From positions 248,001 to 312,000 of the forward strand of contig NZ_OMPS01000046.1 in NCBI RefSeq assembly GCF_900313035.1: a stretch of 64,000 bases of DNA. Reading direction: 5' to 3'. Made by a program: the position numbers and the translations under genes. The notes under the pieces were generated by a model. It was not told the DNA's origin. It searched no databases and saw nothing but the letters and a program-made list of their open reading frames with translations. This document shows, piece after piece, positions 7,798-18,000 of the stretch (its first letter is position 1; each line of letters begins with the position of its first letter). This DNA comes from Ruegeria sp. EL01. GTDB taxonomy: Bacteria > Pseudomonadota > Alphaproteobacteria > Rhodobacterales > Rhodobacteraceae.

Positions 7798-9085
7798 ATG
7801 AAAAGCGACACAACATGGGCTGAGGGAGAGGTCTTTGCTTTGGCGGGTTTTGACCACGAAAAGGCGGAAATGCTGCGCCGTATTCTGAACCCATTGCATT
7901 CCCCCAACGAATGGCAGCGCGTCAAGCAGATGGTCCTTCAGAATGCCTGTGCCGACGATCTTGGCGATGTGCTGCGCAAACGGTGCGAGGAAGCTGCGGC
8001 TTACAGCGATGAATCCAAAAACTGGCGGCAGCGTGAGATTGAGCGTTTGGAGAAAATTGATCCGACCTTGGCAATCTTTGGCGCTGACGCAGTGAACCAG
8101 ATGTTTAGCCGGGATATCTGGCGGGGCGTCATGCGTGTCATCGCTGAAGCCCATGCAAAGGCAAGCTCTCCAGAAACCAAGGCTGACGAGAAGGTAGAGC
8201 CCGCCCGGTATCTCGTCGATAAAAAGGATTTCAAATACCTGCCGCCCACCCTTCAGAAGGAGATGCCGAAACACATCCAGCAGCTGACAGAATGGAGCGA
8301 CCAGTTTGCTCGCTTGGGGGCACCGGCGGATCTCGACAAGCTTCGTGCACTTTCCGACAGGTTCCCACATTGCGACCACGTCATCGAAGGGATCGCCGAG
8401 GGCATCGAGCGAACCTGGGACATGGGCTCGAACATCATTCACATTCAACCAACACTGCTCGTCGGCGAAGCGGGCCTTGGCAAAACGGCTCTGACCCGGG
8501 CGGCTTGTAAGGCGCTTGGCCTTCATGCGCAGATCGCTAACGTGGGTGGCAAGTCCGAAAACCACTTGTTTGGCCTCAGTGCTGGTTGGCACAGCGCACA
8601 TGCTGGCATCGTCACGGAGGCCGTGGCCACGGCACGCGTGTTGAACCCAGTGATCGTTCTGGATGAGATCGACAAAACGCATGCCGGCCGCAACGGAGAC
8701 ATCACCGGTGAACTTCTTGGTATGTTGGAACCGATTGAGGCCCGGAGATATCGAGAAAAGTATCTCGCTGCTGATGTGGATGCCTCACATGTGAGCTGGA
8801 TCCTGACGGCAAACGATCTGGGGTGCATTCCTGCTCCGTTGCGCAGCCGCTGCACAATCTATGAGGTTCCGGAACCAACGCCGGAGCAACTGCCGGCGAT
8901 CATGCAGAAGCATGGTGAGCGAATATGCTGCTGAGTACGGTCTGCGGCGTGAGTTCTTTGCGCTTGACTTGGGCGACGTCGAAGCCCTGGTCGAGACCTT
9001 CAAACAGCACAAATCGGTACGGGTTTTGCACCGGCTTGTACGCGGGCTCCTGCATCAGAAATCGAAAAGTCAGGAGCGGAATTGA
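7798..9085 (+). pseudogene. Lon-like AAA+ ATPase, interrupted by a +1 frameshift
   Basis: The frame from ATG 7798 contains an AAA+ module: Walker A GEAGLGKT (about 223-230), Walker B VIVLDEID (about 284-291), then ANDLGCIPAPLRSRC, the sensor-1/arginine-finger region. Its style is close to the Lon ATPase domain, but there is no protease domain. The frame stops at 8934 with a nonsensical tail (ICC). Another frame continues with MVSEYAAEYGLRREFF to a stop at 9085 and reads like a natural AAA+ lid. Skipping one base near 8905-8912 would join them into about 428 aa. This is either an inactivating insertion, a sequencing error or, less likely, programmed frameshifting. Its start lies one base after the zinc-ribbon stop. 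Confidence 0.65.
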
Positions 9086-9172
9086 TCCCGGCAATATCAC
9101 CTTCAAGAGGGTACTTGGACGAACTGGTGCTGCCCAGAACTTATTGGAACAGACAGCTTGGAAGGGATGAAG

Positions 9173-9463
9173 ATGCTTAGAATTGTCGTTTACGCAAATC
9201 AGACACCAATCGCGGAAGCTCGGGCCGGCAACATGTCCATGCTGGCAGACATCAGCGACTACAAGGTGCGGGCCGTCGAGCACGCCGCGCCCAAACTCGA
9301 CATCCCAGCCGCTGATGTAACGGGTTGGGTGAAAGATCATCCACGGCGGACGAGCGTTTGGCATCTGGTCCGCAAGATCGCAGAGCTGGCCGTCGGTGAG
9401 CGTGATGAAGCAATCGCGGTGCAAGGAGATACACCGTCAACTACGGCTAGCAGTACTGATTGA
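9173..9463 (+). CDS. Small hypothetical protein, 96 aa
   Basis: The ATG at 9173 was preferred over upstream TTG and ATG codons because GGAAGG lies seven bases before it. The product begins LRIVVYANQTPIAEARAGNMS, a likely strand-turn-helix, and ends in a Ser/Thr-rich tail. I recognise no domain. It is 87 bp downstream of the AAA+ gene on the same strand and may belong to the same accessory unit. Confidence 0.45.
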   Translation: MLRIVVYANQTPIAEARAGNMSMLADISDYKVRAVEHAAPKLDIPAADVTGWVKDHPRRTSVWHLVRKIAELAVGERDEAIAVQGDTPSTTASSTD

Positions 9464-9561
9464 GACCGGTCGATGATCGCTTCAATTATCACCAGATCAC
9501 GACAGATCATATTGTCGATCACCCGATCAGACGACAAACCCCCTTTGTGGTATAGTAGGCT

Positions 9562-9774
9562 ATGAGCACCGAAACCCTGATCAGCATAACCGTATCGTTT
9601 GTTGTCACCTGTCTCTGCCTTTGGCTGGTCCGCCATGTGGTGAAACATGCTGGTCAAGACAGGATAGTGGACCCAGAGGGCGTAGAAGAGTTGATGCGAA
9701 CCATTGACTGGTCGCGGCTCGATAAGGTCATGGATCGGCACAGCGTCAGGCATCCCGATACCGACAAACCATAA
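9562..9774 (+). CDS. Small predicted membrane protein, 70 aa
   Basis: The protein has one N-terminal hydrophobic segment (about residues 7-24, ISITVSFVVTCLCLWLV) followed by basic residues and an acidic, polar C-terminal half, consistent with a single-pass inner-membrane protein with a cytoplasmic tail. No family is recognised. A longer minus-strand frame across the same DNA has no start context or motif, so I favour the plus strand. Confidence is limited by size. Confidence 0.4.
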   Translation: MSTETLISITVSFVVTCLCLWLVRHVVKHAGQDRIVDPEGVEELMRTIDWSRLDKVMDRHSVRHPDTDKP

Positions 9775-9928
9775 CGTTGGCTCACGGAGATCCACAACGT
9801 GCCCAACGACCAGAGATCCGCGTCAAGGTGGATGGATTTGTTGAACACAATTCCGGGTCCTACAGCAAATCATTCATCAGAATACTGGGTCAAAAACTTT
9901 TGGTCCACACAGTCCTTTGCATTACCCC

Positions 9929-10564
9929 TCATGTGGTTGGCCGAAATTTCTCGATCCTAAGGTAAGGCTTGATCATCTCGGACACCGCCGATTCCGAGAC
10001 GTAAAACCACTCTGTTCCGAGAGTTCCAGTATATTGCTGACCTATGAGTTTGAAACGTTCGTGCAAGCAGGCTTCAACGAAATAACCGTCTCTGCAATTC
10101 CACATCCCTTCATATTCCAACAAGTCCGGCATCGTGGCTCTTTTCATGCCGCGGTTGCAGGTATCCAATCTCTCTTTGTGATGTGCAGTGGATCCGATTT
10201 TGCGTAGATTCTGCATCGCCGGAGCGCGCATGACATAGACCAGTTCATTCTTTAAAGTTGGGTCGGTATCTCGTCGCCTTCTCGATTGCCGAGTAACTCG
10301 GTAGGTTGCGAGGTCGATCTTTTGAAACTGGAGGCAACGTCGCAGCTCATCGGCCAGTGTAGCTTCCCATCTTGGTTTACTTCGAAGCCCTGGACGCGCT
10401 TTATCCTTGTGTTCTAACAATCGAACCAATTGATCTACCCAGGCGACCATATCAACTATCTCTTTTTTTGAAACTTTCTCCCCATGCATAAGCTCAGCAG
10501 CCAACATTAGTAGGTGCCTAGTTCTCGAAGCAGTGGATGGCGAGAGCTTTGTTCGTCGTGGCAT
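9929..10564 (-). CDS. T5orf172/GIY-YIG-superfamily domain protein
   Basis: This 211-aa protein has a basic N-terminal half with an early helical region, then a T5orf172 (MUG113) domain from about residue 107. It shows VYVMRA, then LRKIGSTAHHKERL with the KIG.T...R pattern, then a glutamate in EACLHERF and GTEWFYV. This is a GIY-YIG nuclease-like fold seen in phages and mobile elements, where it may cut or bind DNA. The first tyrosine motif is VYV rather than GIY. It lies at the right end of the accessory region, facing the small genes before it. Enzyme activity is not certain. Confidence 0.65.
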   Translation of the reverse strand: MPRRTKLSPSTASRTRHLLMLAAELMHGEKVSKKEIVDMVAWVDQLVRLLEHKDKARPGLRSKPRWEATLADELRRCLQFQKIDLATYRVTRQSRRRRDTDPTLKNELVYVMRAPAMQNLRKIGSTAHHKERLDTCNRGMKRATMPDLLEYEGMWNCRDGYFVEACLHERFKLIGQQYTGTLGTEWFYVSESAVSEMIKPYLRIEKFRPTT

Positions 10565-11021
10565 CGCGCAGCAATTCTCTTGCCTAACAAGTAGAGAAAA
10601 TGTTGATGCTATTTGTTTGGTTCGTCAAGGATTGCGTGCGTAACAAGATTTTGTGTTGGGTCTTCACGCCCTGAGGCTCTAAATACTAAGAACAGAAGAA
10701 TCTTTTTGGGGTCGAAGAATCTCGAATTTTGATACACAAATTGATATACATTAGTGTGTATGATTTTGATAAAACATATTTATAACAGCGCTATAAGCCT
10801 CAGCATGACGGACTGTCTCTCCGCCACCCAAACCAACCGAACTCTTCACTTACTTCCTGATGAGCCGTCTGGTCTAGTTTGTCTTTCATCATCACTTCGA
10901 AACCCCACGTGGACAAAATTCGCGCTTGCGCTCTCTTTGAATCCAACCATTTGTCGCGAGGCATTGTAAGGCGGCCATTGCTGCTGCCAAACTGACAGGT
11001 CAGTTCTTATTAAGGTCAGAG
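10565..11021. other. Intergenic stretch at the accessory/core junction
   Basis: This 457-bp region is AT-rich at 10730-10800. It contains an imperfect inverted repeat of ATACACA and TGTGTAT about 16 bp apart (10732-10762). A 71-codon plus-strand frame at 10754 has no ribosome site or family resemblance. No gene is supported. Confidence 0.4.
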
Positions 11022-13115
11022 TTACGGTCTGCTATTGTCTTGGCCAATCGTCTCGATCAATGGCTGTAGATGCTTCTCATACCGACGCCATTTCTGCTTT
11101 GAAGACGCGTAGATGGGCTGCCGAACCTGCTGCACACTCGCGGTGCGGACACGTCGCTGACCAGTGTGAAACTCAAGGCAGGTGTCATTCCAGTCCAGAC
11201 CGCAGTAATCGATGATCCCTCGAGCCACCGTTTCAGTGTCATCCACCAGCTCTTCGTATTGAATGCTACGGAATGCCTCGGGCGGCAATACAGCGCGCCA
11301 ATGTTCCATCATGCGGTCGTAGTTGTTGTAGTATCGGCCCAACTCAACCTGATCGTAACTGTGCAGTTGGCTGCGCTCGAACAACCGTGTGAAACAGGAC
11401 AGACAAATATCCAGCGGGTCGCGAGCAACATGAATGATCCGAGCGTTTGGCATTAAACCGTGGATCAAGCCGATCAGTTGAAAATTCGCAGGCATCTTGT
11501 CGACTACGCGCGCCGCGTCTGGCGCGTGGTGCGAGAGGGTTGCGATGTAGTCTTCCGCCCGACGTCTCAATGTTGCATCCGTCATGGAACGCAACGCAGC
11601 CGGAACATTTGACCGCCCGTCCTCTAGTCGGCCGAAAAGGGTCTGTAGATCATTCAATTCTCCGGCGCCAAACACGTTGGGATGGGCGTCCAGAATGGAT
11701 TCGGTCAATGTGGTGCCGGATCGTGGCATTCCCAGCACAAAAATCGGCTTGGCGCTGGAAACCGAATTCTGGTGTAATCGATCGATCATCTTTCTGTCGA
11801 ATGCCGCGATCAGATCCTCTGTCAACTGGTCATTTTCCGACGGATCATAGCTGACCAATGATCGTTTTATCCGCGCACCGTTTTCGTATTGCGCAAATGC
11901 CGCATCATACCGTTTTAGCTTTTCATAACACTCACCTAACGCATAGTGAAAGGCCGTTGCCTTTTGCGGCAACATTTGGTCTGCATCGGGCAAGGCGGCC
12001 TCTAGCGCGTGAAAAGCTGGGCTGTCCTCGGTGATTTTTTCCAAGCGGGCCAATGCAATTTGGGCGCTCAGGTCGTCATCGGCAGATTGCGCGGCGGTTT
12101 CAAAATGTTGGCGCGCTCCCTCAAAATCACCTTGTTCCAGGGCAAGATGACCTAGCGCCAACCGGCTGGCCGCAAGTTCGGGTTTAAGAGACATCGCTTT
12201 GATGTAAAGCGATTTTGCAATATCGATGTCCCCAAGATGAGCCTTGACCAACCCCGCCTGATGACAAGCAGCCGCGCTTTCAGAATCAAAGCGCAACGCC
12301 TGGTCCGCTTCGACCAAGGCCAGTTTGGGGTGGTTCTTTTCAAATAGCACCTGAGATAAGCCAACATAGCTTTCTGCTTTTTGATCGTTCAGACCAATGG
12401 CATTCCGAAATGCGGTTTCGGCCTTGTCCAGATCGTTTTCAAGCATGAAGATACGCCCGAAATTCCTGTGCAGCTCCGCATCTTTCGGAGCGGTTTTAAG
12501 ATAGCTTTCTGCAACTGAACGGGCCTCGGCAACCTCTTCTTTTTCAATAAGAACAGAAATCAGGTTGTTGGTTGTCTCAGACGAAGCTGGATTGATACGA
12601 AGCGCTTGCCGGTACAAATCAGCCGCGCGGGACCGGTCCCCGTGATCCCGCGCGATGCTGCCCAAATTGTTCAACGCCCGGTCGAAATCCGGTTGTAATG
12701 CTAGCGCACGTTCCTGGGACGCCCGTGCCTGGTCCAGATTTTTCTGATCATACAGTACAAGCCCGAGGTTCGAGTGCGCCGCCGCGTGCCCGGGCGCCAA
12801 CTGCACGGCGCGCTGGCCAATCTCATGTGCCCGATCAAGTTCACCGGCACTGCGCAGGATCTCGGTGAAATTTGTAAGAAAATTCACATCTTCCGGTTGT
12901 AATTTTACGGCTTGATCCACCGCTTTCACAGCGGGGTCATGTTGACCAGTCTGAAACGCAATCAACCCCAACATGTGATGTGCATGGGCGTGCTGTGGGA
13001 CGATTCGCAGGATTTCGGAAAAGATAGACACAGCCTGCCTTAGCTGCCCGCTTTCATAGTTGGACATAGCCAATTTGAATGCGTCTTGTACGGGCATCTG
13101 CTGTTGTTGTGTCAC
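11022..13115 (-). CDS. TPR-repeat sulfotransferase family protein
   Basis: The 697-aa protein has about ten tetratricopeptide repeats (residues 10 to about 430) with typical A..N.G....G....A.....AL patterns, followed by a sulfotransferase domain. The PAPS 5'-phosphosulfate loop reads LGMPRSGTTLTES (about 460-472) and the 3'-phosphate region reads IIHVARDPLDICLS. Such fusions in alphaproteobacteria transfer sulfate from PAPS to an unknown acceptor, with the TPR part probably binding the partner. It is divergent from the giant autotransporter gene, 273 bp apart, suggesting a shared control region and possibly a functional link. No signal peptide is seen. Confidence 0.85.
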   Translation of the reverse strand: MTQQQQMPVQDAFKLAMSNYESGQLRQAVSIFSEILRIVPQHAHAHHMLGLIAFQTGQHDPAVKAVDQAVKLQPEDVNFLTNFTEILRSAGELDRAHEIGQRAVQLAPGHAAAHSNLGLVLYDQKNLDQARASQERALALQPDFDRALNNLGSIARDHGDRSRAADLYRQALRINPASSETTNNLISVLIEKEEVAEARSVAESYLKTAPKDAELHRNFGRIFMLENDLDKAETAFRNAIGLNDQKAESYVGLSQVLFEKNHPKLALVEADQALRFDSESAAACHQAGLVKAHLGDIDIAKSLYIKAMSLKPELAASRLALGHLALEQGDFEGARQHFETAAQSADDDLSAQIALARLEKITEDSPAFHALEAALPDADQMLPQKATAFHYALGECYEKLKRYDAAFAQYENGARIKRSLVSYDPSENDQLTEDLIAAFDRKMIDRLHQNSVSSAKPIFVLGMPRSGTTLTESILDAHPNVFGAGELNDLQTLFGRLEDGRSNVPAALRSMTDATLRRRAEDYIATLSHHAPDAARVVDKMPANFQLIGLIHGLMPNARIIHVARDPLDICLSCFTRLFERSQLHSYDQVELGRYYNNYDRMMEHWRAVLPPEAFRSIQYEELVDDTETVARGIIDYCGLDWNDTCLEFHTGQRRVRTASVQQVRQPIYASSKQKWRRYEKHLQPLIETIGQDNSRP

Positions 13116-13388
13116 GCGATCTTCCTCGGTCTGTCGGTACGATCAAAATCAACAGTCGTTGGCTTTTCACGTAGCGCCTGGCGCGTGGTAGACCATTCTT
13201 TAAGCGTCGTCTATCCGTGAGAATAGGTCATTAAGCCTAAGTATCAAAACGATATTTAGTGTGTTGTTTGTGCAATATCACCAAATCTTGGGCCTAGTTG
13301 GCGTTTTGTCATAATTGCGCCCAGCTTCGTCTCTAGCTAACGCTCCGCTAATAGTTAACAAAAAAATATCCGTAAGGGGTCTTCGGAA

Positions 13389-15017
13389 ATGAGTGAATGC
13401 GCAAAATTGCGCACACGGGAACGTGTGGCGCGCGGCGGTCGTGTTGTGAAATGGAAAGGTCAGGTGGCAAGTATGGCGCCATCTGTGTTTCTGGCTTCGG
13501 TGTCGGTTGTCGCGCTGTCTGTAGGTACTGTTTCAGCCGAGGTAATTTCGACTCCTCAAAATTCGCGGGTTGTGTTCATAAACGACGAAGACAACACAAT
13601 AACGTCCACCGGATCGGTCAGCCTTACAACGGAAGGCGGTCCCGCCGTTGTTGTCGCTCCGAACTACTCAAGCACGTTTACAAATAATGGCACGATCACG
13701 GGCCCTGCAACGTCCAGCCCATTGGGGACTGGTGTTCTGGTTGACGGAGAGCTTCAGGCATCAGGTCAGATTGTGAACAATGGCACCATCGGCGTCGACA
13801 TCACAGCGTTTGCGCGCGTGAATGGCGTCGGTATCGAGCTACATGAAACAGTCGCAGGTCGTGTTGCAAACACCGGAACTGTCACTGTGAGTGTCGCGGC
13901 GCGAACCAGTAGTGATGCGCAGGCCGCTGGTGTGCTGTTTGATGATGTGGTGCAGAATTCTGCACAAGTGAGTAACTCAGGGGTCATAACGGCAAGTGCT
14001 GCCTCTGCTCTCTCAAATGCGGCCAACGCATCAGGTTTGTCTTTCACTTCAGATGTCAACGCAGGCATAACGAACAGCGGCACAATCGGCGCGACCGCCA
14101 GAAACGGCGCGAAAATCTCTGCTTATGGCATTCAAGTCGCCGGACAACTGAATGGAAGTATCAATAACGCGGGCACAATTCAGGCCACAGCGACACAAAA
14201 CGGAAGGTCTGCTGATGCCATTGGGGTCAGGGTCACAGACAGGGTCACCGGCAATATTCACAACAGTGGGACGGTATCTGCCAATGCGAAAGCCAAGACT
14301 TCAGCCGCCGCGTGGGCCTTTCATTTGGTTGGCGGTTTAACTGGCAATTTCACGAACACCAAAACGTTAAACGCAACTGCAACCGGGGTGTCTTCGTCTG
14401 CTGATGCCGCAGGCGTGTACATTCAGAATGGCGTTACGGGCAATTTGTCGAATGGTGCGACGATCACGGCCACTGCATCCTCTCCGACTGCTGGAAACGG
14501 CAGCGCCACGGCCGCTGGTTTTTATATCCAGGGGGGTATGTCCGGCGATATCAATAATTCAGGCACACTGGATGTGACTGCTCTGTCCCCAAAGGATGAC
14601 GCCGAAGCCAACGGTGTGTATGTCAGCGGCGGGATGACAGGAAACATCACCAACTCTGGCAGAATTGATGTCAAGGCTCTGACCGAAGGGGATGAGGCCG
14701 AAGCGAATGGCGTCCGTGTCAGGAACGGCCTAACGGGAAGCATCCTGAACTCTGGGATTGTCAATGTGCGGGCGGAAGGTGTGGACTCTGCGACCGCAAT
14801 AGGTTTCTACGTCAGCGGTGGTCTCACTGGGAACTTCACAAATACCGGATCAATAACAGCGGTTGGTATTGACCATGTAAATGAAGAGGTCGAAACCTAT
14901 GGCCTCTATGTGTCCAGGGGCATGACCGGGAACATCACGAATATCGGAACCGTGAACGTTCGGGGGAAGGGTATTCTTCTGCAACCGCCGCCGGCTATTA
15001 CATTAGTGGCGGCTTAA
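13389..15017 (+). CDS. Giant autotransporter adhesin, N-terminal part (split by frameshift)
   Basis: The frame starts with an extended basic N-region and a hydrophobic core, with a signal-peptidase site after TVSA (about residue 50). It then consists of repeated units with a core like NSGTI or NTGSI and a GVYVSGGMTGN turn, which predict a right-handed beta-helix passenger. About 14 units lie in this part. The frame ends at 15017 in a nonsense tail directly after a run of five G (14962-14966); adding one G restores the repeat GYSSATAAGYYISGGLTG in the frame of the next entry. The intact product would be about 1606 aa. It should be exported by Sec and reach the surface. Confidence 0.75.
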   Translation: MSECAKLRTRERVARGGRVVKWKGQVASMAPSVFLASVSVVALSVGTVSAEVISTPQNSRVVFINDEDNTITSTGSVSLTTEGGPAVVVAPNYSSTFTNNGTITGPATSSPLGTGVLVDGELQASGQIVNNGTIGVDITAFARVNGVGIELHETVAGRVANTGTVTVSVAARTSSDAQAAGVLFDDVVQNSAQVSNSGVITASAASALSNAANASGLSFTSDVNAGITNSGTIGATARNGAKISAYGIQVAGQLNGSINNAGTIQATATQNGRSADAIGVRVTDRVTGNIHNSGTVSANAKAKTSAAAWAFHLVGGLTGNFTNTKTLNATATGVSSSADAAGVYIQNGVTGNLSNGATITATASSPTAGNGSATAAGFYIQGGMSGDINNSGTLDVTALSPKDDAEANGVYVSGGMTGNITNSGRIDVKALTEGDEAEANGVRVRNGLTGSILNSGIVNVRAEGVDSATAIGFYVSGGLTGNFTNTGSITAVGIDHVNEEVETYGLYVSRGMTGNITNIGTVNVRGKGILLQPPPAITLVAA

Positions 15018-15097
15018 CAGGTGATTTCAGCAACTCTGGGTCGATCACCGCCTTCGCTTCGGATCAGACGGAATCGGCTGAAGCCTATGGCCTTTAC

Positions 15098-18000
15098 GTG
15101 TCCAGGGGCCTGGACGGCAGCGTCATGAACACAGGAACAATCACCACGCAAGCCGTTGCCGAGGAATCCGATGCCAATGCGTACGGTGTTTATTCCTCGA
15201 GAGGTGTCACCGGCAGCTTCGTCAATACCGGGACAATAACCGCGAAAGCCATCTCGCGCCAAGACGATGCAACTGCTGTCGGCTTCTACGTGTCTGATTC
15301 GATGGATGAAAACATCGTCAACACAGGAAGCATCTCGATTAGCGCTACTGCTGCGGACTCGGCCGAGGGCCGCGGTATTAAGGTAAGCGGAACCTTTGAC
15401 GGGGATTTCGTGAACACTGGGTCCATCAGTGTAAACACAACCGTTTCGTCGTCTCCAAGCGCGCCTACCGGCCCCAGTGGCCCGCCGAGACCACCTTCTG
15501 CAACCAGTCCGGAAGCAATTGGTGTCTATGTCAAAGATAAAGTGACCGGAAATCTTGTCACAACGGGTGCGATAGATGTCACGGCTGCTTCCAACGAGGA
15601 TGTTGCCGCCGCTGCGGTTTACCTTGCAGGGGATCTGAACGGAGATTTTACCAACACCGGTTCGATTTCAGTCTCTACCAGCTCCAGTGATGGCAAAGGG
15701 ACGTCCACGGGCCTTCTTGTCAAAGGCGCCATGACCGGGCGTGTTGGGAACAGCGGAAACGTCAACATCAGTGCCCTTGATACAACCTCGGCCGAAGCTG
15801 TTGCGTTTGATTTAGAAAGCGGTCTTACCGGCAGTTTCGTCAACACAGGCACGATCAACGTACATGCCAGAGATACCGTTGAAGATGAGGTTGAGGCGTT
15901 TGGTTTGCGTGTGGCGAACGGCATGACGGGAAACATCGTCAACACAGGTGTGATGAATATCCGTGGAGAAGGATATTCATCGGTCACTGCAACTGCGTTT
16001 GAAATCAGGGGTGGCCTAACAGGGGATTTCACGAATACCGGTACAATTAACGCAGTCGCCATCGACCAAACAGACGAGGCCTACGCCTATGGCCTTTACG
16101 TTCGTGACGGTATGGACGGCAACATTGGCAATAGCGGTACCGTCTCTGTGCGCGGTGACGGAAATTCTTCTGCGACAGTTGCAGGGTTTTACATTTCTGG
16201 TGGATTGACTGGTAACTTTGTGAATACCGGCTCGATTTCCGCTGTGGCCACAGATGAGACTGAAGAGGCCGAAGCCTATGGCCTCCATGTTCGCAGTGGT
16301 ATGACTGGAGACATTACGAATACCGGATCCATCAGCGCGCGCGGCGACGGATATTCTGAGGCGACAGTTGCAGGTATCTACATCTCTGGCGGTCTGACTG
16401 GAAATGTATCGAACACGGGTTCGATCACGGTTCACGCGACCGACAATACCATCTCGGCCGAGGCTTACGGCCTGTATGTCAGCGGCGGTCTGACTGGCAA
16501 CGTCACGAATAGTGGGTCGATCACGGTTACCTCAGATGGCGGTACCAGCGCAGATGCGACATCTTACGGCATCTATTCAAGCAGTGGATTTGATGGAACC
16601 TTATCCAACTCGGGCTCGATCACCGCGACCAGCGTATCAAACACCGAAGAAGCCACGGCCCGGGGAATCACGTTGCGCAGTAAGGTTGACGGTAGCATTT
16701 TCAACGGAAATTCGATTTCCGTTTCGGCAACTGGTGCAACCGAAGCGGATGCACAAGCTATTTATCTTAGCGGAGTAACGACAGCGGATATCACCAACTC
16801 GGGCACGCTGACAGCAACAGCAATGCTTGTGAATGGAACACCCGGCGCCGACGCCGACGCGACGGGTGTCAGTGTTCGGGACATGCAAGGTGTGTTCTCG
16901 AACACCGGGATGATCACCGCAACCGCCAGCGGGGGCGCGAACGCAGACGCATATGGGTTGTATTTCGACAACTTCGACGGGGTGATTACGGATGTTGGCG
17001 AAATCTCCGCCACATCTGACGGGGGCGATGCCTATGCGATCTACCTTGGGACCGGAACCGGGACATTGAACGTTGACAGTACGGACAAAGTTTCCGGCCT
17101 GATCCGCGTCCAGGATCACAATGTGAACCTTGACGCGCAGGGCGGCAGCGCGGTTTTCCGCTTTGAAGACGCCGCGCCCGGTGTTGGGTCTTTTGCTACA
17201 ACCGTTTCAGATTCGACCTTAGCCTGGTACGTGCAGGATGAGAATGGTGCGGCACCGATTTATGCCGTTGTCGACAGTGCGGGTATTGCCCCATCAGGAG
17301 ACGTTGTGGCGTTCTATGGCAGCGTCATTGGCGGTTCGACCGGTGCGCTTAGCTATGGTCAGCAGGATCAGGTTTCACGTTCCAGTTCCTTTGATCCAGC
17401 GAGAGGTGCAATCGGCGCGTTCCGACCTTTTGTTGAGGTAGAAGCAGCGGACCGGCGTTTCAAAGCAAGCTCGGGTGCGGATACGGATGTTTCTGTTGCC
17501 AACGGTAGTGCGGGATACTCGGGTCAACTTGAAAATGGGTTGGCACTGGCGTTGAGGGCAGGTGTTTTCCATGCCGATGGTGACAATGCATCTGACTTTG
17601 ACACCGACGGTTTCTATCTGGACGCTGCCCTCGGTCGACAGATCGGAGCCTACACTTTCGAAGCTGGTCTGGGATATGGCTGGTTGTCCACGAACAGCAC
17701 CCGGGAAATCACAGGTAGCCCAAATGCAAGTGGTGAGTACGACAGTACCTTGCTGACTGCCTATGTTGGTGTTGATCGCGTTTTCGAGGTCAATAGCACT
17801 TTGGACATGGTTGGTTTTGCTGATGTGCGATACACGCGGCAGGAAAACGATGGCTACACGGAAACAGGCTCCATCGCGAATGCAACAGTTGGAGACAACA
17901 CAGTCGAAGTTGTCGAAGCCCGTTTGGGTGTCGAGGCTGAGATGAGCGTTGGACATGGTGGTTTGGTGTTCGGGCAACTCAGTGGTGTGGTGCGACGCGA

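Noticed and set aside
7513..8682. 389-codon minus-strand frame across the zinc-ribbon and AAA+ genes
   Set aside because: No recognisable domain, no start context; the plus strand has Walker motifs and coupled starts.
10754..10969. 71-codon frame in the gap after the T5orf172 gene
   Set aside because: No ribosome site, no family resemblance, low-complexity composition.
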